Numbered from the stretch's first letter, positions 30,590 through 39,837 are shown. The stretch: DNA of 57,384 bases from Ruminococcus sp. (GCA_017384945.1 JAFNSO010000076.1:1-57384), one strand, 5' to 3'. The notes: generated from the letters alone by a model not told the origin. Translations and numbers: made by a program.

Positions 30590-31465
30590 ATGCGTGTATT
30601 GGTAACAGGCTGCAAGGGTCAGTTGGGATATGACGTCGCAAAGCAACTGACAAAGCGGGGGGACACTCCGATTGCGGTCGACATTGAGGAAATGGATATA
30701 ACCGACAAGGCTTCCGTAGATAAATATATCACCGACGCTCAAGTCGACGCGGTGATACACTGCGCCGCCTACACTGCGGTCGACAACGCGGAGGACAACG
30801 TTGATTTATGCCGCAGGATTAACCGCGACGGCACTCAAAACATCGCCGACGTTTGCAAAAAGCTTAACATCAAAATGATATACATTTCGACCGACTATGT
30901 TTTTGACGGAAACGGAGAAAACTTTTGGGAGCCCGACGAGGAGCGTCATCCGCTCAACGTTTACGGAATGACAAAATACGAAGGCGAGCTTGCGGTTGAA
31001 AATACGGTCGATAAGTATTTTATCGTCAGAATATCATGGGTATTCGGACTAAACGGCAAGAATTTTGTCCGAACGATGCTCGGTCTCGGAAAAACACACG
31101 ACAAGCTCACAGTAGTTGCCGACCAAATCGGTTCTCCGACTTATACCGCCGATTTAGCCGCGCTTCTTTGCGAAATGGTACACAGCGAGCGCTACGGCCG
31201 CTACCACGCGACAAACGAGGGGATTTGCAGCTGGTATGAATTCACAAAGGAGATTATGACGCAGGCGGGAGAATACTACCCCGAATATTTGAACGTTGAA
31301 GTCAGTCCTGTGGGCAGCGACGCCTACCCCGCAAAAGCAAAGCGTCCCTCAAACAGCCGTATGAGCAAGGACAAGCTCACTGAAAACGGTTTTGAGAGAC
31401 TGCCCGCGTGGCAGGACGCGCTTAAAAGATACATAAAGGAGTTAAAGGATAATGGGCAATTTTAA
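30590..31465 (+). CDS. rfbD: dTDP-4-dehydrorhamnose reductase
   Basis: 291 residues. An extended SDR with the Rossmann start VLVTGCKGQLGYDVAKQL, HCAAYTAVDNAE, YISTDYVFDG and YGMTKYEGE (YxxxK catalytic pair), and VADQIGSPTYTADLA, all diagnostic for RfbD/RmlD. It catalyses the last step to dTDP-L-rhamnose with NADPH. It is behind a strong promoter and an AGGAGG-like site, and overlaps rfbC by 14 bp. The rhamnose would be used by the glycosyltransferases of the locus on the opposite strand. Confidence 0.95.
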   Translation: MRVLVTGCKGQLGYDVAKQLTKRGDTPIAVDIEEMDITDKASVDKYITDAQVDAVIHCAAYTAVDNAEDNVDLCRRINRDGTQNIADVCKKLNIKMIYISTDYVFDGNGENFWEPDEERHPLNVYGMTKYEGELAVENTVDKYFIVRISWVFGLNGKNFVRTMLGLGKTHDKLTVVADQIGSPTYTADLAALLCEMVHSERYGRYHATNEGICSWYEFTKEIMTQAGEYYPEYLNVEVSPVGSDAYPAKAKRPSNSRMSKDKLTENGFERLPAWQDALKRYIKELKDNGQF

Positions 31466-32003
31466 TTTTACAAAAACCGAAATAGACGGAGTGTATATTA
31501 TAGAGCAGAGGGTTTTCGGCGACAACCGCGGATACTTTATGGAAACCTACGAGGAAAAGCAGTTTGCCGAGAACGGAATCACCAATAAATTTGTTCAGGA
31601 CAACCAGAGCAAGTCCGTAAAGGGTGTGCTCAGAGGTCTGCATTTCCAGAAAACTCACCCTCAGGCAAAGCTCGTAAGAGTAATAAAGGGCGCTGTTTAC
31701 GACGTAGCGGTCGACCTGAGAAAGGACAGCCCGACTTACGGAAAATACACGGGCGTGGTTCTTACGGAAGAAAACAAAAAGCAGTTCTTCATTCCCAGAG
31801 GCTTTGCCCACGGATTTCTTGTTCTTTCGGATGAAGCCGAGTTCTGCTACAAATGCGACGACTTCTATCACCCCGAGGACGAGGGCGGACTTATGTGGAA
31901 TGACGAGACAATCGGAATCGAATGGCCGCTCGACGGGATCGAGGAGATAAAGCTCTCCGACAAGGACAGAAAAAACCCTGCTTTCGGCAGCTTTTCGTTT
32001 TAA
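31452..32003 (+). CDS. rfbC: dTDP-4-dehydrorhamnose 3,5-epimerase
   Basis: 183 residues, a cupin of the RmlC family: FGDNRGYFMETYEEKQFAEN, QDNQSKSVKGVLRGLHFQ with the catalytic His of LHFQ, KGAVYDVAVDLR, and FFIPRGFAHGFLVLSDEAEF. It converts dTDP-4-dehydro-6-deoxyglucose to the L-lyxo form, the step before RfbD. The gene order rfbD-rfbC, with rfbA 16 kb away on the other strand and no rfbB in the window, means the 4,6-dehydratase must lie elsewhere. Confidence 0.95.
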   Translation: MGNFNFTKTEIDGVYIIEQRVFGDNRGYFMETYEEKQFAENGITNKFVQDNQSKSVKGVLRGLHFQKTHPQAKLVRVIKGAVYDVAVDLRKDSPTYGKYTGVVLTEENKKQFFIPRGFAHGFLVLSDEAEFCYKCDDFYHPEDEGGLMWNDETIGIEWPLDGIEEIKLSDKDRKNPAFGSFSF

Positions 32004-32031
32004 ACACGCTTGAAGCTATCGGTACTTAATA

Positions 32032-32066
32032 AAAAAACAAGGACCAATTCAGTCCTTGTTTTTTTC
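32032..32066. terminator. Bidirectional terminator between rfbC and the opposing gene
   Basis: AAAAAACAAGGAC and GTCCTTGTTTTTT form a 13-bp stem with loop CAATTCA, U-rich in both directions. The TGA stop of the minus-strand gene at 32049 lies within the loop. Confidence 0.9.
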
Positions 32067-33155
32067 TTTTATTTTGTGAAGTGTATGGAGCTCCTTCCTT
32101 GTATTGCCGCGTCTTTTGGAAGAAAGCTGTCTGAATATCCTGAACACGTAATAAAACGGAAGCAGAATCGGGTATTTCCTCAGCCTCGGGAAAAACGCCT
32201 GCATCTCCCTCAGAGGGGGAAAGACTCGTTTCAGAATAAAGCCCGAGTAACCGATTTCTTTGCTGATATTCTCGATTTTGTGCGCTTTGGTTCCATAAAC
32301 TCCGCTCTCGAGAATGTACTTCTCGGTTTTTGAGAAGGAATCAAAATCCTGCCTGTCAAACCATTTTTCGGCAATATCGGAGATTTCACGTACAAACGAG
32401 CTTATTTTGAGCTTTTTAAGCTCATTATTTATATATTCGGCATCCAGTTTCGGAAGCAGCTTTTTGTTCAGAAAATAAAAGTCGGAGACTGTTCGGATCC
32501 CGAAGCCGCATTTGGCAAAATGCTTGTACGCGTGAACCATACAGAAAATATACGCGTCCTCGTCTCTGAGTCTGTGCCTGTGTCCGTCCTCCGGGTAATA
32601 CCTGCCTGTCAGGTCGCTGTAATAATCATAGAACTCGGAGTTTATCCCGACGAGCTCGTGGTGGAGCTCAATTGACAAAAACGGCGGTTTATTATACACG
32701 TCGTGGTGAATTATTCCTTCGAGCTTAGCCTTGTAGCCAAGCTGAGTCAGAAGCTCTCCCGCCTTCTTGAGGTTATCGCGCGAAACGAGCACATCAATAT
32801 CCGACATCGTTCTGAAATCCTCCTGCGGGTAGAACGAGCTGACAAAAAAGCCCTTTACAGGCATATAATCGATACCGTTTTCGTCAAACAGGACGCCTGC
32901 TCTCAGAAGCTCCTGCTTCTGAATAAGCGCGCGGTGAAAGAGCTGGCTGCGCTTGTCTCTCCACTTTTTATCCAAAGCGCTGTCGTCGATAATATTCAGC
33001 TTTTCCAGCGCGTAGTAAACCGTTCCCGCGATTTCATGAGCCTTCGCGAGCAAAAATAACAGCGCAAAATCAGCGTCGTCTCCGATTTCGGGAGGCGCGC
33101 TTTCTTTTATCGCCGACGTATACAGCTTTAAAAGATAAACACAATTCACATTCAT
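32049..33155 (-). CDS. Nucleotidyltransferase-fold protein (NTP_transf_5 type)
   Basis: 368 residues. The motif region is VKGFFVSSFYPQEDFRTMSD, then IDVLVSRDNL (about 99-129), with the DxD pair of the polymerase-beta-like fold. Also IHHDVYNKPPFLSIELHHEL and LRDEDAYIFCMVHAYKHF. This is the uncharacterised nucleotidyltransferase family found in many capsule and peptide-modification loci. The substrate is unknown. It stands alone on the minus strand at the edge of the polysaccharide locus. It may transfer a nucleotide or phospho-substituent to a polysaccharide intermediate; that is speculative. Confidence 0.8.
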   Translation of the reverse strand: MNVNCVYLLKLYTSAIKESAPPEIGDDADFALLFLLAKAHEIAGTVYYALEKLNIIDDSALDKKWRDKRSQLFHRALIQKQELLRAGVLFDENGIDYMPVKGFFVSSFYPQEDFRTMSDIDVLVSRDNLKKAGELLTQLGYKAKLEGIIHHDVYNKPPFLSIELHHELVGINSEFYDYYSDLTGRYYPEDGHRHRLRDEDAYIFCMVHAYKHFAKCGFGIRTVSDFYFLNKKLLPKLDAEYINNELKKLKISSFVREISDIAEKWFDRQDFDSFSKTEKYILESGVYGTKAHKIENISKEIGYSGFILKRVFPPLREMQAFFPRLRKYPILLPFYYVFRIFRQLSSKRRGNTRKELHTLHKIKEKNKD

Positions 33156-33279
33156 TTCAACGAATGACCTTTCTGAAAAATTTTTTCAAAAAATTTTTCA
33201 AAAATTGCCCTGAACAAGGCAATTTCTCCGTAATTTTGCTTTTTAGTGAGGGGTGTACGCACCCCGAATAATAAAGGAG

Positions 33280-34452
33280 ATGATATATATCAGTACACTT
33301 TCAGAAAACATCAACAGAGCGATCCTGGATTTCGGAGGAATAAAAGCCGCTCTGCAAAACAGAGGAGTAACGGTTGCCGACGGCACCCCGACAAGCGAAT
33401 ACGCTAAGCTCGTCGCAAAAATTCCTTCACAGCCGATTTACGGCGTCAGCGGCTTATTCGACGAGTCGACCGAGCTTACAAGAACGGACGACGCGGTATC
33501 GCTTGGTTACAGCCTGAACAGCGCCGACGGCTCTGTTACGAGCGATTTCAACAGCGTTTTCCCGTGGAATGAGGCGGAAATAATAACCAATTCCGAGGGG
33601 AAATTTATAAAAATGCCGAGAATGTTCTTCAGGATCGGACGTGATTCCTCAAACCGACTGACCGACGCGGCTGTCTCAAAGGCGCCGTCGTTTTGCGGCA
33701 GCTGGTTCGAGGTCAAGCCGTTTTTGTACGCCTGCTACGGCGGAAGCGAAAGAAGCTCAAGGCTTGTCAGCGTTTCATCCGCCCAACGAAAGGCATATCT
33801 CACAAGAGCGGATGCGCGCGTGCTTTGCAGCAACAACGGCGAGGGCTACTGTCAGCTTGACCTGTACCACAGAACGGTTATGACGCTTCTGTTTTTCATC
33901 GAATTCGCAACAAAGAAGTCGGACTCAATTATGAGCGGAAGAATTATGATTGAAAACGAAGCCGAATCGCCGTGTCTGACGGGCGGCACCGACCTTGTTT
34001 CGACCCCGAGCGGATGGAATACGCAGACAGGTCAGATGAGATACCACTACATCGAGGACTTCTACGGAAATCTGCGCGAATTTTTGGACGGAGTTGTGTT
34101 CACGGGAAGTAATACGGGAATTTACGTAACGGATAATCCTTCGCTTTTTTCGGATTCCGCGGAAAATCTCGCGCAGCTCGCGTGGAACGCTCCCGCGCAG
34201 GGTTATCTCGCGGCTTTGGGCTGGGACAACAGCCACCCGTTCTGCTGCGCTCCCATTCAGACCACCGACCGCTCGAACTACACAAAATACTTCTGTGACG
34301 AGTTCTGTATTCAGGAGAACAAACCCGCGTTACTGTGCGGTTCGGTTTATGATTCCCGTTACGCGAACTACGGACTGACGCATATGTACACACTCAGCGC
34401 GCTGGGAAAATTTGAAAACTCAGGCGCGCGGTTAATCAAAATCCTTGAATAA
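33280..34452 (+). CDS. Phage-tail-like protein with C-type-lectin/FGE-like C-terminal fold
   Basis: About 390 residues. The N-terminus (STLSENINRAILDFGGIKAA, then LQNRGVTVADGTPTSEYAKL) resembles the small helical start of phage minor structural proteins. The rest, from FIKMPRMFFRI to YIEDFYGNLREFLDGV and AALLCGSVYDSRYANYGLTH through GARLIKILE, has the Gly/Trp/Asn pattern of C-type-lectin or sulfatase-modifying-like folds seen in phage adhesins and DGR targets. The start is uncertain: AGGAG directly abuts ATG 33280, while ideal spacing (9 nt) falls on an ATC at 33289; an upstream GTG at 33253 lies in a GGGGTG-TACG-CACCCC hairpin. It is an isolated plus-strand gene. Binding target unknown. Confidence 0.6.
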   Translation: MIYISTLSENINRAILDFGGIKAALQNRGVTVADGTPTSEYAKLVAKIPSQPIYGVSGLFDESTELTRTDDAVSLGYSLNSADGSVTSDFNSVFPWNEAEIITNSEGKFIKMPRMFFRIGRDSSNRLTDAAVSKAPSFCGSWFEVKPFLYACYGGSERSSRLVSVSSAQRKAYLTRADARVLCSNNGEGYCQLDLYHRTVMTLLFFIEFATKKSDSIMSGRIMIENEAESPCLTGGTDLVSTPSGWNTQTGQMRYHYIEDFYGNLREFLDGVVFTGSNTGIYVTDNPSLFSDSAENLAQLAWNAPAQGYLAALGWDNSHPFCCAPIQTTDRSNYTKYFCDEFCIQENKPALLCGSVYDSRYANYGLTHMYTLSALGKFENSGARLIKILE

Positions 34453-34589
34453 TACGAAAGCCCGTTTTCGTCACACGGAAAAGCGCGGCTGAGCAGGCAA
34501 AAATTTTTGATGGAAAAACCGCTGTATCAGGGTCGGAACACAAAACCAACGACTGTTATACGGTTTATAATATCTTCCTGTCAAACAAG

Positions 34590-34628
34590 CAAGAGACTGT
34601 CCGAAAAGCAGTCTCTTGTTCTTTTTAT
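34590..34628 (+). terminator. Intrinsic terminator downstream of the lectin-like gene
   Basis: CAAGAGACTG and CAGTCTCTTG form a 10-bp stem followed by TTCTTTTTATTT. It overlaps the stop codon of glf on the opposite strand. The 137 bp between the lectin-like gene and this stem contain no recognisable gene. Confidence 0.85.
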
Positions 34629-35743
34629 TTGTTCAGCTCTCTGTCCGCGCAGTCAAGAGCGGACTCAATAACGGCGTCCATATCGTAATATTTATACTCT
34701 CCGAGTCTTCCTCCGAATATGACCTTAGCTTCCTTATCGGCAAGCCTCTTGTACTCCGAATAAAGAGCGGCGTTTTTTTCGTCATTTACGGGATAATACG
34801 GCTCGTCGCCGAGCTTCCACTCAGCCGAGTACTCGCGGCTGATAATTGTTTTCGGCAAATCGCGGCCGTTCTCATCCTTGCCGAACTCGAACCACTTGTG
34901 CTCGATGATTCTTGTCCACGGGGTTTCGCGGTCTGTATAATTCACGGCGGCGTTGCCCTGGAAATTCGGCTTGTCAATAAGCTCATTCTCAAATCTTACG
35001 GAGCGGTACTCCAGATTTCCGAGACAATACCCGAAATACGCGTCGATCGCGCCCGTATACAGCACCCTGTCTGCCATGGAGTCGAGCTCTTCCTTATTTT
35101 TAAGGTAGTCTACGCCGAGTCTGACGTCTATCCCGTCAAGCATTTTTTCAACCATTTTCGTATAACCGCCTATCGGAATACCCTGATAGAGCGCGTTGAA
35201 ATAATTATTGTCAAAGGTCAGACGCACTGGCAGACGCTTTATAATAAACGAAGGCAGCTCCGCGCAGCTTCTGCCCCACTGCTTCTCCGTATAGCCCTTG
35301 ATCAGCTTTTCATATATGTCGCGTCCGACAAGAGAAATCGCCTGCTCCTCGAGGTTTTTCGGCTCGCCCTTAATCTCGGAGCGCTGTTCGTCGATTTTAG
35401 CCTGAGCCTCCTCGGGCGTTACAACTCCCCACATCTTATTGAACGTATACATATTGAAGGGCAGCGAGTAGAGCTCGCCCTTGTAATTAGCGACGGGAGC
35501 GTTTGTGAATCGGTTGAACTCCGCGAAACGGTTGACATACTCCCAAACCCTCTTTATGTTCGTATGGAAAATATGCGCGCCGTACTTATGCACGTTTATT
35601 CCCTCGGTTTTCTCGGTGTAAACGTTGCCCGCGATATGGTTTCTGCGGTCGATAACAAGAACTCTTTTGCCCGCGGCTTTTGCCTCATGAGCAAATACCG
35701 AGCCGAAAAGTCCCGCTCCGACGATCAAATAATCGTATTTCAT
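34625..35743 (-). CDS. glf: UDP-galactopyranose mutase
   Basis: 372 residues, flavoprotein. The FAD-binding start is DYLIVGAGLFGSVFAHEAKA; other motifs are NVYTEKTEGINVHKYGAHIF, GYTEKQWGRSCAELPSFIIK, RLPVRLTFDNNYFNALYQGI and PIGGYTKMVEKML. These are diagnostic of Glf. It converts UDP-galactopyranose to UDP-galactofuranose for incorporation into the surface polysaccharide. It is the most distal gene of a long leftward operon; its start codon is 1 bp from the stop of the SDR gene. Confidence 0.95.
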   Translation of the reverse strand: MKYDYLIVGAGLFGSVFAHEAKAAGKRVLVIDRRNHIAGNVYTEKTEGINVHKYGAHIFHTNIKRVWEYVNRFAEFNRFTNAPVANYKGELYSLPFNMYTFNKMWGVVTPEEAQAKIDEQRSEIKGEPKNLEEQAISLVGRDIYEKLIKGYTEKQWGRSCAELPSFIIKRLPVRLTFDNNYFNALYQGIPIGGYTKMVEKMLDGIDVRLGVDYLKNKEELDSMADRVLYTGAIDAYFGYCLGNLEYRSVRFENELIDKPNFQGNAAVNYTDRETPWTRIIEHKWFEFGKDENGRDLPKTIISREYSAEWKLGDEPYYPVNDEKNAALYSEYKRLADKEAKVIFGGRLGEYKYYDMDAVIESALDCADRELNK

Positions 35744-36604
35744 TTAATTCTGTCCCTTTAGACCGAGGCTTCTGCCCCCGTCAACAATAATAGTCTGTCC
35801 CGTAATAAAGGACGAATCCTTGCAGGAAAGGAAAAGCACCGCGTTGGCAACATCCTCGTACTCGGGAATCCTGTTGAGATAATTTGTCGTTTTGATCCAA
35901 TCGGCTGTCATATCGCCGAACTCGCCGCGATGGATATACCCCGGGGCGACACAGTTGACATTAACGCCGAAGGCTCCCATTTCCATTGCGAGCGATTTGG
36001 TAAAGCCGATAATTCCCGCCTTTGCCGCGGAATAATCGACGCACCTTTTCATTCCGCCCACTCCGATCGTGGACGAGATATTAACAATTTTTCCATTGTT
36101 CTGAGCGCGCATTAATCTGCACGCCTCGCGGCAGCAGATTATGCTTCCGTAAAGGTTGGCTTTGAGCACGGATTCAATGATCTCGGGTTCCTGATCGCAG
36201 AGAATCTTAGCCTTGTCTCTGGCTCCGCCGCCCGCGCAGTTCACAAGAACGTCGAGCCTTCCCTCACGTTTTTTTATCTCCTCAAACGCTTTTTTCACAG
36301 ATTCCGCGTTTGAGACATCTATTTGCAGACCGTGGGCTTTAAGCCCCAGAGCGCGGATCTCCGAGGCGGTTTTTTCGTTTTTCTCGGCTGTTCTTCCGCC
36401 AAGATACACTGTGGCGCCCTGCGAAGCAAGCGTAAAGGAAATCGCTCTCCCTATCGCTCCCGCGCCGCCTGTTACAAGGACGACCGATGAAGCGAGCTTG
36501 TCGCCCTTTGCGTCCAACGTATAATTATGGTTAAGACTGTAGCGGGGCTCGTTATAGCCCAGAGTCTTTGCCATTTTGTTTTTCAGTATTCTTTTTAAGC
36601 CCAT
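35744..36604 (-). CDS. Short-chain dehydrogenase/reductase
   Basis: 286 residues, classical SDR. Cofactor motif VTGGAGAIGRAI (about 43-54), NAG-like VNCAGGGA, catalytic Ser in NISSTIGVGG, and YSAAK (Tyr-x3-Lys). The ending SFITGQTIIVDGGRS is usual for the family. It is preceded by a non-standard N-terminal extension of about 38 residues (MGLKRILKNKMAKTLGYNEP). It is tightly coupled (4 bp) to the MenD-like gene, so the two probably act on consecutive intermediates. The substrate is unknown, probably a sugar or a keto-acid adduct. Confidence 0.85.
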   Translation of the reverse strand: MGLKRILKNKMAKTLGYNEPRYSLNHNYTLDAKGDKLASSVVLVTGGAGAIGRAISFTLASQGATVYLGGRTAEKNEKTASEIRALGLKAHGLQIDVSNAESVKKAFEEIKKREGRLDVLVNCAGGGARDKAKILCDQEPEIIESVLKANLYGSIICCREACRLMRAQNNGKIVNISSTIGVGGMKRCVDYSAAKAGIIGFTKSLAMEMGAFGVNVNCVAPGYIHRGEFGDMTADWIKTTNYLNRIPEYEDVANAVLFLSCKDSSFITGQTIIVDGGRSLGLKGQN

Positions 36605-36608
36605 AGTA

Positions 36609-38393
36609 TCATCCCTTTCCGAGAATCTTTTTCAAAGCCTTCTTTGCGGGTTGCGGCAGCTTTGACGCAAGCTTAGAGGAAGCATTCGTCTGCTTCAAAG
36701 ACTTGGTAAGGTTCATCATAGTGTCGGCGTCAACATCCTTATCCGTAAATGCCTCAACAAGTATCGGTCTGTCCGACTCGGAAAAAAGTCTGTCAAGCGC
36801 GCTGCCGAGGCTTTCCTTGTCGTCCGCCTTCAGGTATTCAAAGCCCGCCGCCTGCGCCCATTCCTTAGCGCCGAAGCAGTGAGCGGCGGCGATATGGCGG
36901 TCGATCCGCTTGAACTCCTCGCCCTTGCGGTAATAAGGCGCGTGGAAAATAGCTCCGCCCGAGTTGTTCATTACAAGAATACGCACATTACTGCCTGCAT
37001 ACCTGTTCCACAAAGCGTTCATATCATAGAAGAAGCTGAGGTCGCCTATAAGCAAGAAGCAAAGTCCGTCGCAGACATTTGACTGTCCGATAAACGCGGA
37101 CATTGAACCGTCGATTCCGTGGGTTCCCCTATTGCAGTATACCTCAACGCCTTCCTGAGTCATAAAGTAATTTGCGACCCTGACGCTGTTGCTGTTCGCG
37201 AGGTGAAGCAAGCTTCCCGAAGGAATCCTCGGAATAAACTGCTGAGCGATATAGGTTTCCGAAAACGGGAGCTCACACTCCTCGGCTCTGAGACCCGAGG
37301 AAAGGCTCGCTACAGTTTCGCTCCAGAGCCTGAAGTAGCTATCGTCTGGCTCAGCTCCCAGCTCCTCGGCAGTATCGGAAAAAGCCTTGAAGAAGGCTTT
37401 ATTGTCAAACTCCATTATGTCGGTCTGCGCCCTGAACGGGTCTGAAATCTCTCCGTCACGCGAAATATGCCAGTGCCTGAAGCTGCCTGTATAGCCCTTG
37501 AGCCTCGCCTTGAGCAGTGAAACCGTATGCGCGTTCATTGTAATCACTATGTCGGGCATAAGCGACTGCATCGCGTCGGCGGTCAGACGACTGTTGATCG
37601 GATATGTAAAAATCGCCTTGGAGCATCTCATATTGGCAAGCAGATCTACGCTCACAACACAGTTGAACATATTCACAAATCTTTCGATCTGCTTTTTCTC
37701 CTCGTCGTCGATCGGCTTGTACTGACCGTAAAAAATCAGGACTCTTGAATCCTTTAGCTCTCTTACCTTTTTCTCAAGCTTTTCCCTGCTGTCCGACGCA
37801 GTCAAACGGTTGATTTTTACTGCCTTCGGAAGCGTATCGGTGCCAAAGGAGAATATTCCGTCCTTGAGGGGATAGTTGTCCTCAACGGGGAAGTTGATAT
37901 GCACAGGTCCCGAAACGCGGTGGTCAAGCTCAAGCAGCGCCTCATTGACGAGTCTCGCGCAATACCACGCGTCCTTTTCGTCGCGGACAACAGGAAGGTT
38001 GACGCAGCGCCTTACAGCCTTGCCGTAAAGTCCCGGCTGAACAACCATCTGCTCCTCCTGCTGATTTGTGTAATAGTTATTTCTGTCGGCGGTCAGCACA
38101 ACAAGCGGAAGCTGCTGATAATAAGCCTCGTTAACCGCGGAAACATAGTTGCACGCCGCCGTACCCGAAGTACAGACTACGGCAACGGGACAGCGCAGCT
38201 TTTCAATCAGACCGAGAGCAAAGAAGGAAGCGCTTCTCTCGTCAACAACTGAATAGGTCGTAAAGAAGTCGTCCTGCTCAACAGAGAACACAAGCGGAAT
38301 GTGCCTTGTTCCCGCGGAAATGACCAGATGTCTGATGTTGTATTGCTTTAGCAGTGAAATAAGTATCGAAACGTTTTTTAAGTCAGTATACAT
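36609..38393 (-). CDS. MenD-like thiamine-diphosphate enzyme in a polysaccharide locus
   Basis: 594 residues. Similar to SEPHCHC synthase (MenD): the N-terminus has LVISAGTRHIPLVFSVEQDD and VVDERSASFFALGL (conserved Glu that activates the cofactor). Then CTSGTAACNYVSAVNEAYYQ and PLVVLTADRN, a middle domain, and a C-terminal cofactor site LLIGDLSFFYDMNALWN... VMNNSGGAIF. No other menaquinone gene is present. It is embedded between a flippase and an SDR gene, so a role in making an unusual polysaccharide substituent (carboligation or decarboxylation of a keto acid) is more likely than quinone synthesis. The C-terminal tail is Lys-rich. The reaction is not predictable from sequence alone. Confidence 0.82.
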   Translation of the reverse strand: MYTDLKNVSILISLLKQYNIRHLVISAGTRHIPLVFSVEQDDFFTTYSVVDERSASFFALGLIEKLRCPVAVVCTSGTAACNYVSAVNEAYYQQLPLVVLTADRNNYYTNQQEEQMVVQPGLYGKAVRRCVNLPVVRDEKDAWYCARLVNEALLELDHRVSGPVHINFPVEDNYPLKDGIFSFGTDTLPKAVKINRLTASDSREKLEKKVRELKDSRVLIFYGQYKPIDDEEKKQIERFVNMFNCVVSVDLLANMRCSKAIFTYPINSRLTADAMQSLMPDIVITMNAHTVSLLKARLKGYTGSFRHWHISRDGEISDPFRAQTDIMEFDNKAFFKAFSDTAEELGAEPDDSYFRLWSETVASLSSGLRAEECELPFSETYIAQQFIPRIPSGSLLHLANSNSVRVANYFMTQEGVEVYCNRGTHGIDGSMSAFIGQSNVCDGLCFLLIGDLSFFYDMNALWNRYAGSNVRILVMNNSGGAIFHAPYYRKGEEFKRIDRHIAAAHCFGAKEWAQAAGFEYLKADDKESLGSALDRLFSESDRPILVEAFTDKDVDADTMMNLTKSLKQTNASSKLASKLPQPAKKALKKILGKG

Positions 38394-38404
38394 AAGTTGC
38401 CTCT

Positions 38405-39823
38405 TTATGATTTCTTTCTAAACTTTTTCAGGAACGAAAGCTGCGGCACAAGCCTCAGAATCATCCCGCGGTTAATGAACGCCATAACGCCCAGATATAC
38501 CGCCACCGCGCCCCAGCGCACTGCGGGCATATCCATAAACACATAAAACACAGCTACAGCCGCAAGGATATGCAGAAGCGATGGCAAAAACAGCTTTATC
38601 GGGTAAAGCTTTTTCTCCAGCCTCTTTGAGTATCGCGCGTGCAAAAGCAGAGCGATAATATATGAAACGAGCGTTGTGTATGCCGCGGCGACATAGCCAA
38701 AGTAAGGAATGAAAATAAAATTCAGAATCAGATTTGAAACTGCCGCGATAACCGTATTGATTGTAATAAATACGGTCTTTTTATGGAAGTGCTCAACATT
38801 AACATACATTGTGTACACAAAGATGATGTAGTTCGCAAGTACAACGGGCGGAATGATCTTTATTCCCTCCCAGTAACGCGCGTCCGCGAGTATCTGAACG
38901 ATCTCGGGACCGACCATAATCAGTCCTATCATAATATAGGTCATCAAATGGATATAGTCTACGGCGTATTTATTTATATTTGAAATTTTCTTTGCCTTAT
39001 ACCGTTCGGTAAACCACGGAATCCATACGCCGTCAAGCGAGGTTGTGACAACCGTTGCCAGCATACTGAAATTGTAGATAAGGCTGTAGATACCTGTCTG
39101 CGACGTATCCGCGAGAGCCGAAATCATTACTCGGTCAGACTGCGACAGAATATTGAGCGCGATACCGTGGAGCACGAGCGGAGCCGAAACAGCGAGTCCG
39201 AATCTGAGGTACTCCTTGTTGAAAAGCATATGGCTCTTTCTGTAAACAAGAATTACGAGCAGCACTCCGAAGATGATGTTGACCGCGGCGGTAGGAACGA
39301 TTCTTCCCATATATTTCTCGGATTTTACGACAAAGAGAATCGCTAAAACCGAGAGAATCACCGAAATCAGGTTGGGCAAAATCATAAGCACGGTACGGAA
39401 CTTGTAGCGGTACTGCATCATAAGATAGTGGGTATAGTTCTGCACCAACGCCGTTGAGATTCCCTGCATCATACACAGGAAAATGAGCGTAAGCCCGAGG
39501 TTTGTTTTTATAAAAAACGCTCCGCCCATAACCATTCCCGTCAGCACAAGACCGCTGGCAAGGGTAAAGGTGGTTGTAACGGACATAAAATCGTCGATTT
39601 TATCCTCATAGTCGATAAACGCCGCGCGGATTCCCATATGAAGCGCAAAGCCGACCACCATCGACAAAATAGATATCCACGAGTTGTAGGTTGTAATAAT
39701 ACCGTAGTCGGAGGTCGCGAGAATTCTTGTAAAAATAGGTACGGTAATAAACGACATACCCTTGTTAAAGAGGTTGCCGACAAGATAATATGTACTTGCC
39801 TTTTTGTAATTAACCTTCTTCAT
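38405..39823 (-). CDS. Polysaccharide flippase (Wzx/MATE-like)
   Basis: 472 residues with about fourteen hydrophobic segments. The N-terminus YYLVGNLFNKGMSFITVPIF, then TRILATSDYGIITTYNSW, is the typical start of Wzx/RfbX-type oligosaccharide flippases. It would move lipid-linked repeat units to the outer face, where the Wzy-type polymerase at 40973-42319 joins them. The C-terminal loops are basic (KKFRKKS). It lies within the leftward capsule operon between the MenD-like and pyruvyl transferase genes. Confidence 0.92.
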   Translation of the reverse strand: MKKVNYKKASTYYLVGNLFNKGMSFITVPIFTRILATSDYGIITTYNSWISILSMVVGFALHMGIRAAFIDYEDKIDDFMSVTTTFTLASGLVLTGMVMGGAFFIKTNLGLTLIFLCMMQGISTALVQNYTHYLMMQYRYKFRTVLMILPNLISVILSVLAILFVVKSEKYMGRIVPTAAVNIIFGVLLVILVYRKSHMLFNKEYLRFGLAVSAPLVLHGIALNILSQSDRVMISALADTSQTGIYSLIYNFSMLATVVTTSLDGVWIPWFTERYKAKKISNINKYAVDYIHLMTYIMIGLIMVGPEIVQILADARYWEGIKIIPPVVLANYIIFVYTMYVNVEHFHKKTVFITINTVIAAVSNLILNFIFIPYFGYVAAAYTTLVSYIIALLLHARYSKRLEKKLYPIKLFLPSLLHILAAVAVFYVFMDMPAVRWGAVAVYLGVMAFINRGMILRLVPQLSFLKKFRKKS

Positions 39824-39837
39824 TTCTTCCTCCGCGA

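Noticed and set aside
178..34452. Diversity-generating retroelement (Avd-like four-helix-bundle genes plus a lectin-fold protein)
   Set aside because: No reverse transcriptase is encoded, and no template/variable repeat pair with adenine-specific differences was found near the lectin-fold gene. The four-helix-bundle genes are 30 kb away with their own ends.
34616..35761. 381-codon open frame antisense to glf
   Set aside because: It mirrors the codon pattern of the well-supported glf gene on the other strand and shows no family motifs.
36609..38393. Menaquinone synthesis (menD)
   Set aside because: No other men genes are present, and the gene lies inside a capsule operon. The similarity is to the fold and cofactor motifs.
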